Below, piece by piece: positions 55,269 through 64,000 of a stretch of DNA of 64,000 nt. The translations under genes and the position numbers were made by a program. The notes beneath the pieces were generated by a model, which searched no databases, was not told where the DNA came from, and was given only the letters and a program-made list of their open reading frames with translations. Within the stretch, counting starts at the first letter, position 1. Each line of letters starts with the position of its first letter. Origin of the DNA: Metallosphaera hakonensis JCM 8857 = DSM 7519 (GTDB lineage Archaea > Thermoproteota > Thermoprotei_A > Sulfolobales > Sulfolobaceae); contig NZ_CP029287.2 in assembly GCF_003201675.2 (NCBI RefSeq), forward strand, positions 1,843,501-1,907,500, given 5' to 3'.

Positions 55269-55304
55269 AGGATTTAGGTTAACGCAGTCAGTCTTAAACC
55301 GAAA

Positions 55305-55320
55305 ATGAAACGGATTTCAT
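55305..55320. promoter_or_regulatory. Palindromic operator upstream of the dioxygenase operon
   Basis: ATGAAACGGATTTCAT is a perfect 6-4-6 inverted repeat, 37-52 bases before the dioxygenase ATG and directly upstream of its TATA/BRE. A near-identical site lies at the same distance from the aldehyde dehydrogenase ATG. Confidence 0.7.
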
Positions 55321-55683
55321 GCCAACATTTTTCAACTCTACTTAGAGATTACGTTTACCGAGAGACTTATTCTGGGGCTTCCTGGAATAGGTTCAACTCT
55401 ATTTACTCCAGCAGTCCCAATGGGCAACCGACTATAATTGCCTTAGTCCCTTAGCAAAGAACATATCGGAACCACGAACGTTCGCCCTATCTCTCCAGTC
55501 CCATGAGGACTTAGGAATGATAGAGATCGTAAGAAGTTCTGAATATTCATGGAGAGATTATAACCCTCCTCTAATGGAGTCAGACTCGACGAATTGTTAG
55601 GGTATCAGATACAATATATACTTCATCTAAAAGTGACTTTATTTACACAACTATATAAAATAGTAACTTATTGGAACTTACGC
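55321..55683. other. Intergenic region between aldehyde dehydrogenase and the dioxygenase promoter
   Basis: No gene is seen. A very diverged RA-like stretch lies at about 55412-55483 (TTTACTCCAGCAGT.. and AAGAACATATCGGAACCACGAACG). Confidence 0.4.
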
Positions 55684-57126
55684 TTATTCCAGATCCACAG
55701 AGATTAGCTTCTCCTCACTCATGGTTAGCATTGTACTCCTTATCCCCTCCCTTCCTCCGAGTCCACTTAGTCCCACTCCTCCAAAGGGAAGGGAATCCCA
55801 CCTCAGTCTAGTACTATCGTTCACTATTACTGCCCCCGCCTTCAATTCCCTGGCAACGTTTAAGGCCAGTTTCAGGTTAGATGTGAACACGGCAGCCTGT
55901 AGACCATACTCTGTGGAGTTGGCCATATCTACTGCCTCCCTCCAGGTCGAGAACTTGGATATTGGAGCCACAGGACCGAATATCTCCTTCTTCATTACAA
56001 CCATGTCCAAGTTGGCGTTCTCTACCACCGTGGGAGGGAAATAGAAACCTCCGTTCCCCTTGTTTCCCACATATATTTTCCCTCCCTTCTCCGAGGAGTC
56101 TCGAACCGCGTCCTCCATCTCATTAACGGCTTTCGCTGATATCAGCGGACCCACCTCGGTCTCCTCGTTCATTGGATCCCCTACCCTCAACGCCTTCGCC
56201 CTGCTCACATACTCCCTTACAAACTTCTCGTAAATCTTATCGTGAACTAGGATCCTCTTTCCAGAATTACAGTTCTGTCCAGCGTATTCAAACCTCGCCT
56301 TAACCGAGATAGTCACTGCCCTCTCCAAATCCGCGTCCTCGAAGATCAGTATTGGATCAGATCCTCCCATCTCCATCATGAGCCTCTTCCCACTTAAAAC
56401 TGCCTTGGAAGCTATTGATGTTCCAACGGGAGTGGAACCAGTGAACGTTATTCCTTTAACCTTCTTGTTCTCCACAATCTCGGTCCCAACCAAGTCACCA
56501 CTTCCTGGAAGCACGCTGAGCACTCCCTTTGGAAGTCCAGCCTCGTAAAGTATCTCCCCCAGAAGCAAGCTCGTGAAAGGAGTTGAGGTTGAGGGTTTCA
56601 CCACAACGGTGTTTCCTACGGCCAGATTGGGGGCGACCTTATGGGCGAAGCTGTTAGCTGGAAAGTTAAAGGGAAGTATCGCCCCAATTACACCCAAAGG
56701 TTCCCTCACCGACAGAACTAGCCTCCTCTCATTCCCAGGTGGGTACTCATAACCGTCTACCCTGAAGGTCTTCCCTTCAAGGACGACTTTAGCCTCCTCG
56801 GCGGTGGACTTAAAGAGCTGGATTGCACGGGTTACCTCGACCCTGGCGTCCCTTATTGGCTTACCGGACTCACTGGCCAAGGCGACCGCTAACTCCTCCC
56901 TTCTCTCCTCCATTAACCCTGCGGTTCTCCATAGGATCTTGGTTCTCTCACTTAGGGGCATTCTGGAGAACTCATGGAAGGATTCCTCAGCTAACTCTAT
57001 TGCATGTCTCGTCTCATCTCTACCCGCAAGCGAAATCTCCTTAAATGGTCTACCGGTCCCAGGATTTACCACGTCTACCTTATCCTGAGTAAAAACCTTC
57101 TCCCCTCCCAAGATTATCGGTATCAT
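55684..57126 (-). CDS. Aldehyde dehydrogenase, probably of the meta-cleavage pathway
   Basis: The product has 480 residues from ATG 57126; this start matches the operator and TATA spacing, so the TTG three codons earlier is not used. Family motifs are ILPFNFPANSFAHKVAPNL, VVVKPSTSTPF, FTGSTPVG, the general-base Glu in LMMEMGGSDP and the catalytic Cys (about 286) in AGQNCNSGKR. It oxidises the semialdehyde made by ring opening, using NAD(P). The shared operator ties it to the dioxygenase operon. Other semialdehydes cannot be excluded from sequence. Confidence 0.88.
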   Translation of the reverse strand: MIPIILGGEKVFTQDKVDVVNPGTGRPFKEISLAGRDETRHAIELAEESFHEFSRMPLSERTKILWRTAGLMEERREELAVALASESGKPIRDARVEVTRAIQLFKSTAEEAKVVLEGKTFRVDGYEYPPGNERRLVLSVREPLGVIGAILPFNFPANSFAHKVAPNLAVGNTVVVKPSTSTPFTSLLLGEILYEAGLPKGVLSVLPGSGDLVGTEIVENKKVKGITFTGSTPVGTSIASKAVLSGKRLMMEMGGSDPILIFEDADLERAVTISVKARFEYAGQNCNSGKRILVHDKIYEKFVREYVSRAKALRVGDPMNEETEVGPLISAKAVNEMEDAVRDSSEKGGKIYVGNKGNGGFYFPPTVVENANLDMVVMKKEIFGPVAPISKFSTWREAVDMANSTEYGLQAAVFTSNLKLALNVARELKAGAVIVNDSTRLRWDSLPFGGVGLSGLGGREGIRSTMLTMSEEKLISVDLE

Positions 57127-57162
57127 GATCCCCAATCCCCCTTTCCAGACTAAAGGCTTACC

Positions 57163-57178
57163 ATGATACGGATTTCAT
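57163..57178. promoter_or_regulatory. Palindromic operator upstream of aldehyde dehydrogenase
   Basis: ATGATACGGATTTCAT differs by one base from the site at 55305 and lies exactly 37-52 bases before the ATG at 57126. A CCTTTAG TATA-like box follows. Confidence 0.7.
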
Positions 57179-57181
57179 GGT

Positions 57182-57811
57182 CTACTCTCTTTCACTGTTC
57201 AGGTAATGAGTAGTAAGCTTCCTGTATGCGTTCCTGAGGTGATGAAGAAAGGTAACCTTACTTAGACCTAACTCGTTGGCCACAGTATCCGCGTCCACCC
57301 TTCTGGGGTAATCCAGATATCCCCTGTGGAAAGCCGTTACGAGAGTCCTTCTCTCGGCTGGCGATAACCTGGGGCCCAAATCTATCTTGAAGTCGTCCAA
57401 CGTGTAACTCATTAGTTTCCCATACGACGAAACCTCCCTCAATATCTCCGATGTTCTGTCACTGGTCACCGCGAAACCCCACGTCTCTATCCCCCTCCAA
57501 ATCCTATTGAATAGGAACATGACCTCCTTGTCGTATAACCATCCGGCCAGGGAATCCCTATACCTATTGAGGAAATCGATGAAGTAAACGTCGTTGTAGG
57601 AGGTAACCTTGTTTATCCTGAGAATCTTGTTGGACTTCCTCATCCTACTGATGATGGCCCGGTCCTTAGGATACAGGGTAATCCTCGATCTGAGGTAATC
57701 CCTATCCGGGTAAACCTGATAGTTCAGCGTGCTCGCGTCCACGTTATCTAGATCACTGGTCCAACAGCCCTGATGTTGGACCGAAATCGTCATTACCTTA
57801 AAGATTCCCAT
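57182..57811 (-). CDS. HTH-10 (bacterio-opsin-activator-like) transcription regulator
   Basis: The product has 209 residues with an ATG start. The C-terminal 55 residues are the HTH-10 domain: SPAERRTLVTAFHRGYLDYPR, then VANELGLSKVTFLHHLRNAYRKL. The N-terminal 140 residues are an unassigned effector-sensing region with HQGCWTSDL near the start. It sits inside the aromatic cluster, between the aldehyde dehydrogenase and the MFS carrier, so it is the probable binder of the shared palindrome. The operator lies upstream of the TATA, which would suit an activator. Confidence 0.9.
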   Translation of the reverse strand: MGIFKVMTISVQHQGCWTSDLDNVDASTLNYQVYPDRDYLRSRITLYPKDRAIISRMRKSNKILRINKVTSYNDVYFIDFLNRYRDSLAGWLYDKEVMFLFNRIWRGIETWGFAVTSDRTSEILREVSSYGKLMSYTLDDFKIDLGPRLSPAERRTLVTAFHRGYLDYPRRVDADTVANELGLSKVTFLHHLRNAYRKLTTHYLNSERE

Positions 57812-57896
57812 ATCAAACTATATGAAAAACTTTAACTTTAAAAGTCTTTTCATTACTATATATGTCTTAAAGATATTATAATTTTAAAAAGGGACT

Positions 57897-59366
57897 TTAG
57901 TGAGGTGATATCTCGTCCAGTCTCTTCTTGGCAGTCCTTATTCCGGCTAAAGATATCAAGGCAGATATCAACTGGAACGATATCATTAACATGAACACCT
58001 CAAGGGCAGTTCCACCGTTAACACCCTTGGATAACATGTTACCTATTTCGAGAGCAACCAGGAAAGACCCTATTCCTCCTCCAATGTGACCTACGCCGTC
58101 GGCCAGTCCAAACCCCGTCACCCTAGCCCTGGTTGGGAAATTCTCGGTGGTCCACGTGTAGGAGATTGGAACCCATAGATCTATTCCAAAGAAAAGGACG
58201 AAGGCACCGAGGACCTCCAGCGGAAAGCTACCTCGAGCCTCTGCCATGATTATACCTCCAGCCAACGCTAGGAGCGCAGAGATGGGAACCCATATCTTCC
58301 TCTCCAATCCTTCCCCAAAGGCTATTAGCAAAACGGGAACTGCTATGAAGCCCAATATTCCAAGGGACGCTATCATACCTGCCTCAGACGACGGATAACC
58401 TAGAGATGAAAGGATGGTGGTCAGTCCAGCCGCATTGGTATACACTGTAATGTAACCGAAGAACCACATGGACATCATGATAATCCACCTCTTGAGGTAA
58501 GCCTTGTTACCGAAGATCGTGGCCAACGCTTCCTTGAAAGACGACTCAGTGCTAACCTTGACCTCAATATGCTGAGGAATGGGAGGTAACTCTCCAATCT
58601 TTCGCCTAGCAACTTCCTCCATCTTCTCCACAATTGAAAGGGCCTCCCTCACTCTTCCCTTTGTTACTAACCATCTGGGGGACTCTGGAAGTTCAAACCT
58701 CAAGAGGAGACCTATGAGGGCTAAAAGAGAGCCTATGCCGTACATTATCCTCCAGCCTGCAGTGGCGAATATTCCGCTTCCTCCCAAGGCAAAGGGTAAG
58801 CCCAGGGGGAAGGAAGCTGAGGGAGTTGTGAGCAGTAGGCCTAACCAGAGACCCATGAAAGCCCCAAGGGTGGCAAAGAGGAAGACTAGGGATGTGAACT
58901 TCGCTCTACCGTTAATAGGGGAGACCTCATTGATGTAGGTGTTAACTATGGCCAGATCTGCCCCAACTCCGATTCCTGTAATCGTCCTAGCCACAAGGTA
59001 ATTAACGTAGTCCGTGGATAGGGCATTGTACAGTGAACCCAGTCCCGTTATGGCCATGGTTAACATCAACATTCGCCTCCTCCCAAATTTATCGGCCAAG
59101 GGAGTCAGGGCTAGAGCCCCCACAACGTAGCCTACCAGATTCCACAGCACAACTGGTCCAAGCAACTGCGGGATTTGGGGAGACGACGGGGGTGAAACCC
59201 CGAAGGTGGTGAGAGCAGTTTGAATGAACGAGACGTTGATATCAAAGATATCAAAAAAGGTGAACAGGAATCCTGTACCCAGAACCCCTATGAAGGTTAT
59301 GGGTAATGACCAAACCGGGAGCCTATCTAGCCTGGAAATGATCTCGGACGCAGTCTTCTCCTCCAT
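57897..59366 (-). CDS. MFS transporter, probably for an aromatic acid
   Basis: From ATG 59366 the product has 489 residues and about twelve membrane helices. The MFS loop motif between helices 2 and 3 is LADKFGRRRMLML, and a large central cytosolic loop lies near 235-275 (ELPESPRWLVTKGRVREALSIVEKM, cut short here). A second RVTGFGLADGVGH marks helix 10-11. PESPRWL is typical of the sugar and aromatic-acid porter branch. The neighbouring aromatic-degradation genes and a degenerate copy of the operator upstream suggest uptake of the pathway substrate. Confidence 0.88.
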   Translation of the reverse strand: MEEKTASEIISRLDRLPVWSLPITFIGVLGTGFLFTFFDIFDINVSFIQTALTTFGVSPPSSPQIPQLLGPVVLWNLVGYVVGALALTPLADKFGRRRMLMLTMAITGLGSLYNALSTDYVNYLVARTITGIGVGADLAIVNTYINEVSPINGRAKFTSLVFLFATLGAFMGLWLGLLLTTPSASFPLGLPFALGGSGIFATAGWRIMYGIGSLLALIGLLLRFELPESPRWLVTKGRVREALSIVEKMEEVARRKIGELPPIPQHIEVKVSTESSFKEALATIFGNKAYLKRWIIMMSMWFFGYITVYTNAAGLTTILSSLGYPSSEAGMIASLGILGFIAVPVLLIAFGEGLERKIWVPISALLALAGGIIMAEARGSFPLEVLGAFVLFFGIDLWVPISYTWTTENFPTRARVTGFGLADGVGHIGGGIGSFLVALEIGNMLSKGVNGGTALEVFMLMISFQLISALISLAGIRTAKKRLDEISPH

Positions 59367-59407
59367 CTCAATCGAGGGAAATTGAATGGAGAAATAATAT
59401 TGAATCA

Positions 59408-59423
59408 ATTAAACTGTTTTCAT
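59408..59423. promoter_or_regulatory. Degenerate operator copy upstream of the MFS gene
   Basis: On the minus strand ATGAAAACAGTTTAAT matches ATGAAATCCGTTTCAT at 13 of 16 positions. It lies 42-57 bases before the ATG at 59366. Confidence 0.45.
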
Positions 59424-59546
59424 GTACCAATACGGTTAAAGTACCCTTGAGTCCAACATTGGAAACTCGTGGACTTGGGGCGTTTACCGGGTTCTCCTTA
59501 TCAACTTACAGGGCAAAGATAGTTGGATTGAAACCTTTCCATATAA

Positions 59547-60875
59547 CTAGTTCTTCTCGATTACGTGAAATCCCTTATCCCTCCACCCTGTAATTAACGT
59601 ATACCAGGGAGCAACTGCCTCCAACATCAACCCCAACAACCCCTCAGCCATGAATACTGGAATGTCTCTCTTTGAGAGATTCACGTACCTACGGGTCGTG
59701 ACGAAACCGTCCTTTAACATGAATAACAAGGTGAACCATATGGGACCTGTCAGGAACGGGCCTATGGGGAGCGGAGCACTAGCATCCTTTAGATATATGA
59801 AAACAGGAGTGATGAAGCCGATTACAGCCGAGTACCAACTCAATAAACCAAGGGAGTACTTAACCCTTTCCGTGAAGGTCATTCTCCTGAACCCGTCCCA
59901 AATCCCCGCTATCCATCTTCTCCTCTGTTTAAGGAAATCAGCTAAGTTCTGGGGAGGAATCTCGTAAACGAATCCCTTCATAACCCCGTACTTGAACTTC
60001 CTCGATGCCCTCAAGTGAAAGAGGAGGTCCTCGGCCCTCACAGGACCGAAGTCCCATCCTATCTCCCTCTCCACCTTGGACTTAGCCATGAATCCTGACC
60101 CGTGCCAGATCCCCCTAGGAGAAAGGGAGAGTCCAATGACGTCATTGGAAGTCCTCATGGTCTCGACCACCGAGAAGACGTTATTCCTCCAGTTCACTGG
60201 GTATACGATTGAGTGAACCCCAACGTCCAATCCCCTCCTAAGGAAATCGGCCATGCCCAGGACGCTGTCCTCTCCAAACACGGTCTCCTCATCATGAAAA
60301 TAAACCCATTCCCATCCTTCCTTTTCCTCCATGGCGTATTGGAGAGCTCTGGCCTTATACATTGACCCGTTCCTGGTCTCATAATCCCTTGGAACTACCT
60401 TCAACACGGCGTCCAATCCCCTGAGCTTTGACTCGCTTCCCTCATCTGCCACCACCCATATCACGTGGGGAATCTTTACCGCATATCTGCTCTCTACCTC
60501 CCTATACCAGTGATGAATGGATCTCACAGTCCTCTCAACGGTCCTAACGTTCTTCCCTGAAGTCACAACCTGGTTGATCACTACTCCATCATACCTCAAA
60601 CCCCTGATCTCCTCAACTCTAATCGTTGGATCCACCCTCTCCAGAACAAGCCTGGAGGCTCCAAACTCGCCCACCTTGGGGAGAGCCAAATACCACCCCA
60701 TCTTGATTAAGTCCAGGGCGCTCCTCAGTTGCCATCCGGGGAACAGGCTCGCCATAACTGGAGAGGAGAGCAACATGCCCACGAACTCCCACTTGGAGGT
60801 TCTTTTCAATTCCCTGATAGTATCATTATAGACGTCAACAGTAAATTTTTCAAATGATTTCGATATTATCTGCAT
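59547..60875 (-). CDS. Membrane GT2 glycosyltransferase (processive-type signature)
   Basis: The product has 442 residues. The donor domain has VVINQVVTSGKNVRTVERTV, WVVADEGSESK, and YFHDEETVFG for the metal site. The acceptor motif Q-x-x-R-W is present as KQRRRWIAGIWDGF near residue 317. Three to four membrane helices close the chain. Cellulose synthase- and chitin synthase-like enzymes have this design. It may extend a surface polysaccharide. It follows the MFS gene (138 bases apart), but no operator is seen, so a link to the aromatic cluster is unlikely. Confidence 0.87.
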   Translation of the reverse strand: MQIISKSFEKFTVDVYNDTIRELKRTSKWEFVGMLLSSPVMASLFPGWQLRSALDLIKMGWYLALPKVGEFGASRLVLERVDPTIRVEEIRGLRYDGVVINQVVTSGKNVRTVERTVRSIHHWYREVESRYAVKIPHVIWVVADEGSESKLRGLDAVLKVVPRDYETRNGSMYKARALQYAMEEKEGWEWVYFHDEETVFGEDSVLGMADFLRRGLDVGVHSIVYPVNWRNNVFSVVETMRTSNDVIGLSLSPRGIWHGSGFMAKSKVEREIGWDFGPVRAEDLLFHLRASRKFKYGVMKGFVYEIPPQNLADFLKQRRRWIAGIWDGFRRMTFTERVKYSLGLLSWYSAVIGFITPVFIYLKDASAPLPIGPFLTGPIWFTLLFMLKDGFVTTRRYVNLSKRDIPVFMAEGLLGLMLEAVAPWYTLITGWRDKGFHVIEKN

Positions 60876-61502
60876 AGATGGGAAAATGCTAGATAAGATT
60901 TAAGTTTTATCGAAAGAGTTGCTTTATGGACGATTCAAATTTTATCTCGGTTAACGTTGAACCTAGATTCAAATTAACAATTGATTTTGAATTAAGAAGA
61001 AACCGTGAACCTAACACCTGAATATTGAAGAGATCCATAAACCCAAAAGAGTTACCTAGGGTTTATTGCTCTACATCGGAACCTATCCCGTAGGTGAAGG
61101 GATCGAGGTTTGTAAAAGGGAAATCTTCATGGCTAGATGAGAATATACCTTCCGCAAGGACTGGGTAATTCGCTGTGTAGTTGACGTGAAAGAGCCTATT
61201 GAACTTTAGGGTCGAGGCGAGTCTGAAACTGGTATAGGTTCCCGTAGATTGAAAGCGAGATAAGCCGTTGCTAGCAGATTCCGATAGTTCGTTGTGTTAT
61301 TTCGATAAGTTACCCCGCTAAAGGGACGGAGAAGGATGAACGGGCTACCCCGCGACTTCGGTGAAGTCCAACTGAGGATCGAGATAAAGTATCATGAAGT
61401 CCTAAAGCCCTAACTTCGGTTTCGATGAGAGCTTGGGAGAGTCGCTCGTGACTTGTGTGGGCAACTTAAATACTTTACCTTTCGAAAAGAAGTGAAGCCC
61501 AA
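60876..61502. other. Intergenic region with an RC repeat
   Basis: There is no gene. A full-length but diverged RC copy is at 60922-61041. Two short GC-rich pieces at about 61313-61360 (TACCCCGCTAAAGGGACGG, CTACCCCGCGACTTCGG) resemble IS200/IS605 right-end hairpins. Confidence 0.45.
60922..61041 (+). repeat. RC repeat, full-length diverged copy
   Basis: The ends CTTTATGGACGATTCAAATTTT and ATTGAAGAGATCCATAAA match the inverted ends of the 127-bp element at 24349-24475. The interior shares GAATTAAGAAGAAACC and CCTAACACC. Confidence 0.6.
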
Positions 61503-61835
61503 TTGAAGCAAGCCATGATATCCTTTATTGGTGCAGGAATGTCCATCGTCCAGATATTGGATGGAGATCTTGTGAGCTTGGGTGTAATCCCTCTCTTGGT
61601 TCACATGGCTACTGCTGTGGTGTTATTGGTGATCTCAGCGGTATCAGCTATTAGGACCTCTGGGATAGAAAGGAGGATGTCCCTAGGCAACGTTGGATTG
61701 GTGATCGTTGACGGGGTCTTAGGCCCCTTTCTTAATCCCTTACTCTCTGTGATTCATCTCTTCCTAGCCCTGGGGGTGCTCTCTAACTTTTCGGTAATGT
61801 TTGGAATAGAAAGTGAGAGAGGCAGAGAAAAGTAG
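61503..61835 (+). CDS. Small four-helix membrane protein of unknown function
   Basis: The product has 110 residues from TTG 61503, or 106 from ATG 61515; an AGTGA motif seven bases before the TTG and CTTAAATA at 61465 as TATA favour the TTG. Three to four hydrophobic helices (SIVQILDG.., LVHMATAVVLLVISAVSAI, HLFLALGVLSNFSVMFG) fill the chain. No family is recognised. It is convergent with the rRNA gene. Confidence 0.65.
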   Translation: MKQAMISFIGAGMSIVQILDGDLVSLGVIPLLVHMATAVVLLVISAVSAIRTSGIERRMSLGNVGLVIVDGVLGPFLNPLLSVIHLFLALGVLSNFSVMFGIESERGREK

Positions 61836-61907
61836 GTGAACTACCAAGCCCTCACGACGGGGCATCTCCGCCTCACGGAAGGGGACTTTCGCCCCCCCCC
61901 CCCATTA
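61836..61907 (-). mobile_element. Minimal IS200/IS605-type end-to-end fragment with a C run
   Basis: GTGAACTACC..GCCCTCACGACGGGGCATCTCC joins directly, at CCTCACGG, to AAGGGGACTTTCGCCCC, and then a run of about 14 C follows. In the copy at 21178-21490 these two parts are 250 bases apart, each preceded by CCTCACGG-like sequence. So this looks like an internal deletion of that element. Confidence 0.6.
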
Positions 61908-62174
61908 AGTTAAAGATCCGCGCGTTCATCCTTTCCATGGGAGAGAGCACATTTCCCGATTATGCTTTTGCGGATACTTGATTATCTTCAAAACAATATC
62001 CACCACGAATCCGATTAATACCCGGTTATAGAACATAGATCCATCATGATCCAAGATCGAAGAGACCAGCCCGAAAGAAACGACTTACATGGAGGTGACA
62101 TACCTTAACGCATCACTTACAACAAGAAAACGGAGCAAACCCAAAAATAAACTATAGCACAAAAATAAACACGA
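61908..62174. other. Spacer between the small membrane gene and 23S rRNA
   Basis: No gene is seen. On the minus strand, T-rich stretches at about 62140-62172 (TTTATTTTTG twice) directly after the rRNA may end its transcription. Confidence 0.45.

Positions 62175-64000
<1,826 letters not shown>

Noticed and set aside
55412..55483. An eighth complete RA repeat
   Set aside because: Only scattered end-like words match; too diverged to call.
57838..57853. Operator copy in front of the HTH-10 gene
   Set aside because: Only one half-site (TTTCAT) is good and the spacing differs; autoregulation is not supported.

Overview
The window looks like a chromosome segment of a thermoacidophilic crenarchaeon of the Sulfolobales, most likely Metallosphaera or a close relative. 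The evidence is the SlaA/SlaB S-layer pair, the pcna2-priS-gins15 replication cluster, archaeal ribosomal and translation genes (L44e, S27e, aIF2-alpha, Nop10), intron-containing tRNAs, leaderless genes with a TATA box about 26 bases upstream of the start codon, and heavy AGG arginine codon use at moderate GC. The genus is inferred from general gene content and base composition, not from a database match.

Layout. 1-10 kb: a cell-surface glycan region with two large N-glycosylated membrane proteins, two GT4 and one AT-rich GT2 glycosyltransferase, and a broken IS630-type element. 10.2-15.2 kb: one giant protein of 1652 residues with two P-loops, a membrane segment, a long helical region and a cysteine-rich tail; it is the best candidate here for an undescribed (possibly defence) function. 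15.6-24.3 kb: slaA-slaB and the oligosaccharyltransferase aglB. 25.5-27 kb: rpl44e-rps27e-aif2a-nop10 and a probable C/D box sRNA. 27-33 kb: an ornithine cyclodeaminase-like enzyme, a secreted protein, a membrane Ser/Thr kinase, tRNA-Ile and a glycosyltransferase gene split by a 70-bp repeat. 33.5-35.6 kb: gins15, priS, pcna2. 35.9-38.3 kb: a broken transposase-like gene, repeats and a vapBC pair. 38.3-47.2 kb: an RNA and nucleotide housekeeping block (GPN GTPase, prs, Trm11-type methylase, PaREP1 pair, RNase Z, UPF0201, UPF0200, thpR, cca, COG2112 kinase, tRNA-Pro). 48-51.7 kb: a tungstate/molybdate-type ABC pair, a TatD-family hydrolase, an SDR. 51.9-59.4 kb: an aromatic meta-cleavage cluster (extradiol dioxygenase, HpaB-type monooxygenase, FAH-family enzyme, aldehyde dehydrogenase, HTH-10 regulator, MFS carrier). 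59.5-61.8 kb: a GT2 enzyme and a small membrane protein. 62.2-64 kb: the 3' part of 23S rRNA on the minus strand, running off the window.

Main findings. (1) The aromatic cluster carries a shared 16-bp palindrome, ATGAAACGGATTTCAT and variants, 37-52 bases upstream of the start codon in two operons, with a weaker copy before the MFS gene; the adjacent HTH-10 protein is the likely binder. (2) Several families of tiny non-autonomous repeats occur, and three insertions can be read directly: one splits a glycosyltransferase gene, one splits a transposase-like gene, and one splits the IS630 transposase with a 10-bp target duplication. A fourth, 127 bp with an 11-bp duplication, sits just upstream of aglB. 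(3) A second, degenerate copy of the tRNA-Pro 3' half about 1 kb away suggests a relic attachment site. (4) The UPF0200 kinase has no ATG, GTG or TTG start that keeps its P-loop intact. (5) The putative C/D sRNA has a 9-nt match to the 23S rRNA in this same window. No CRISPR array was seen.
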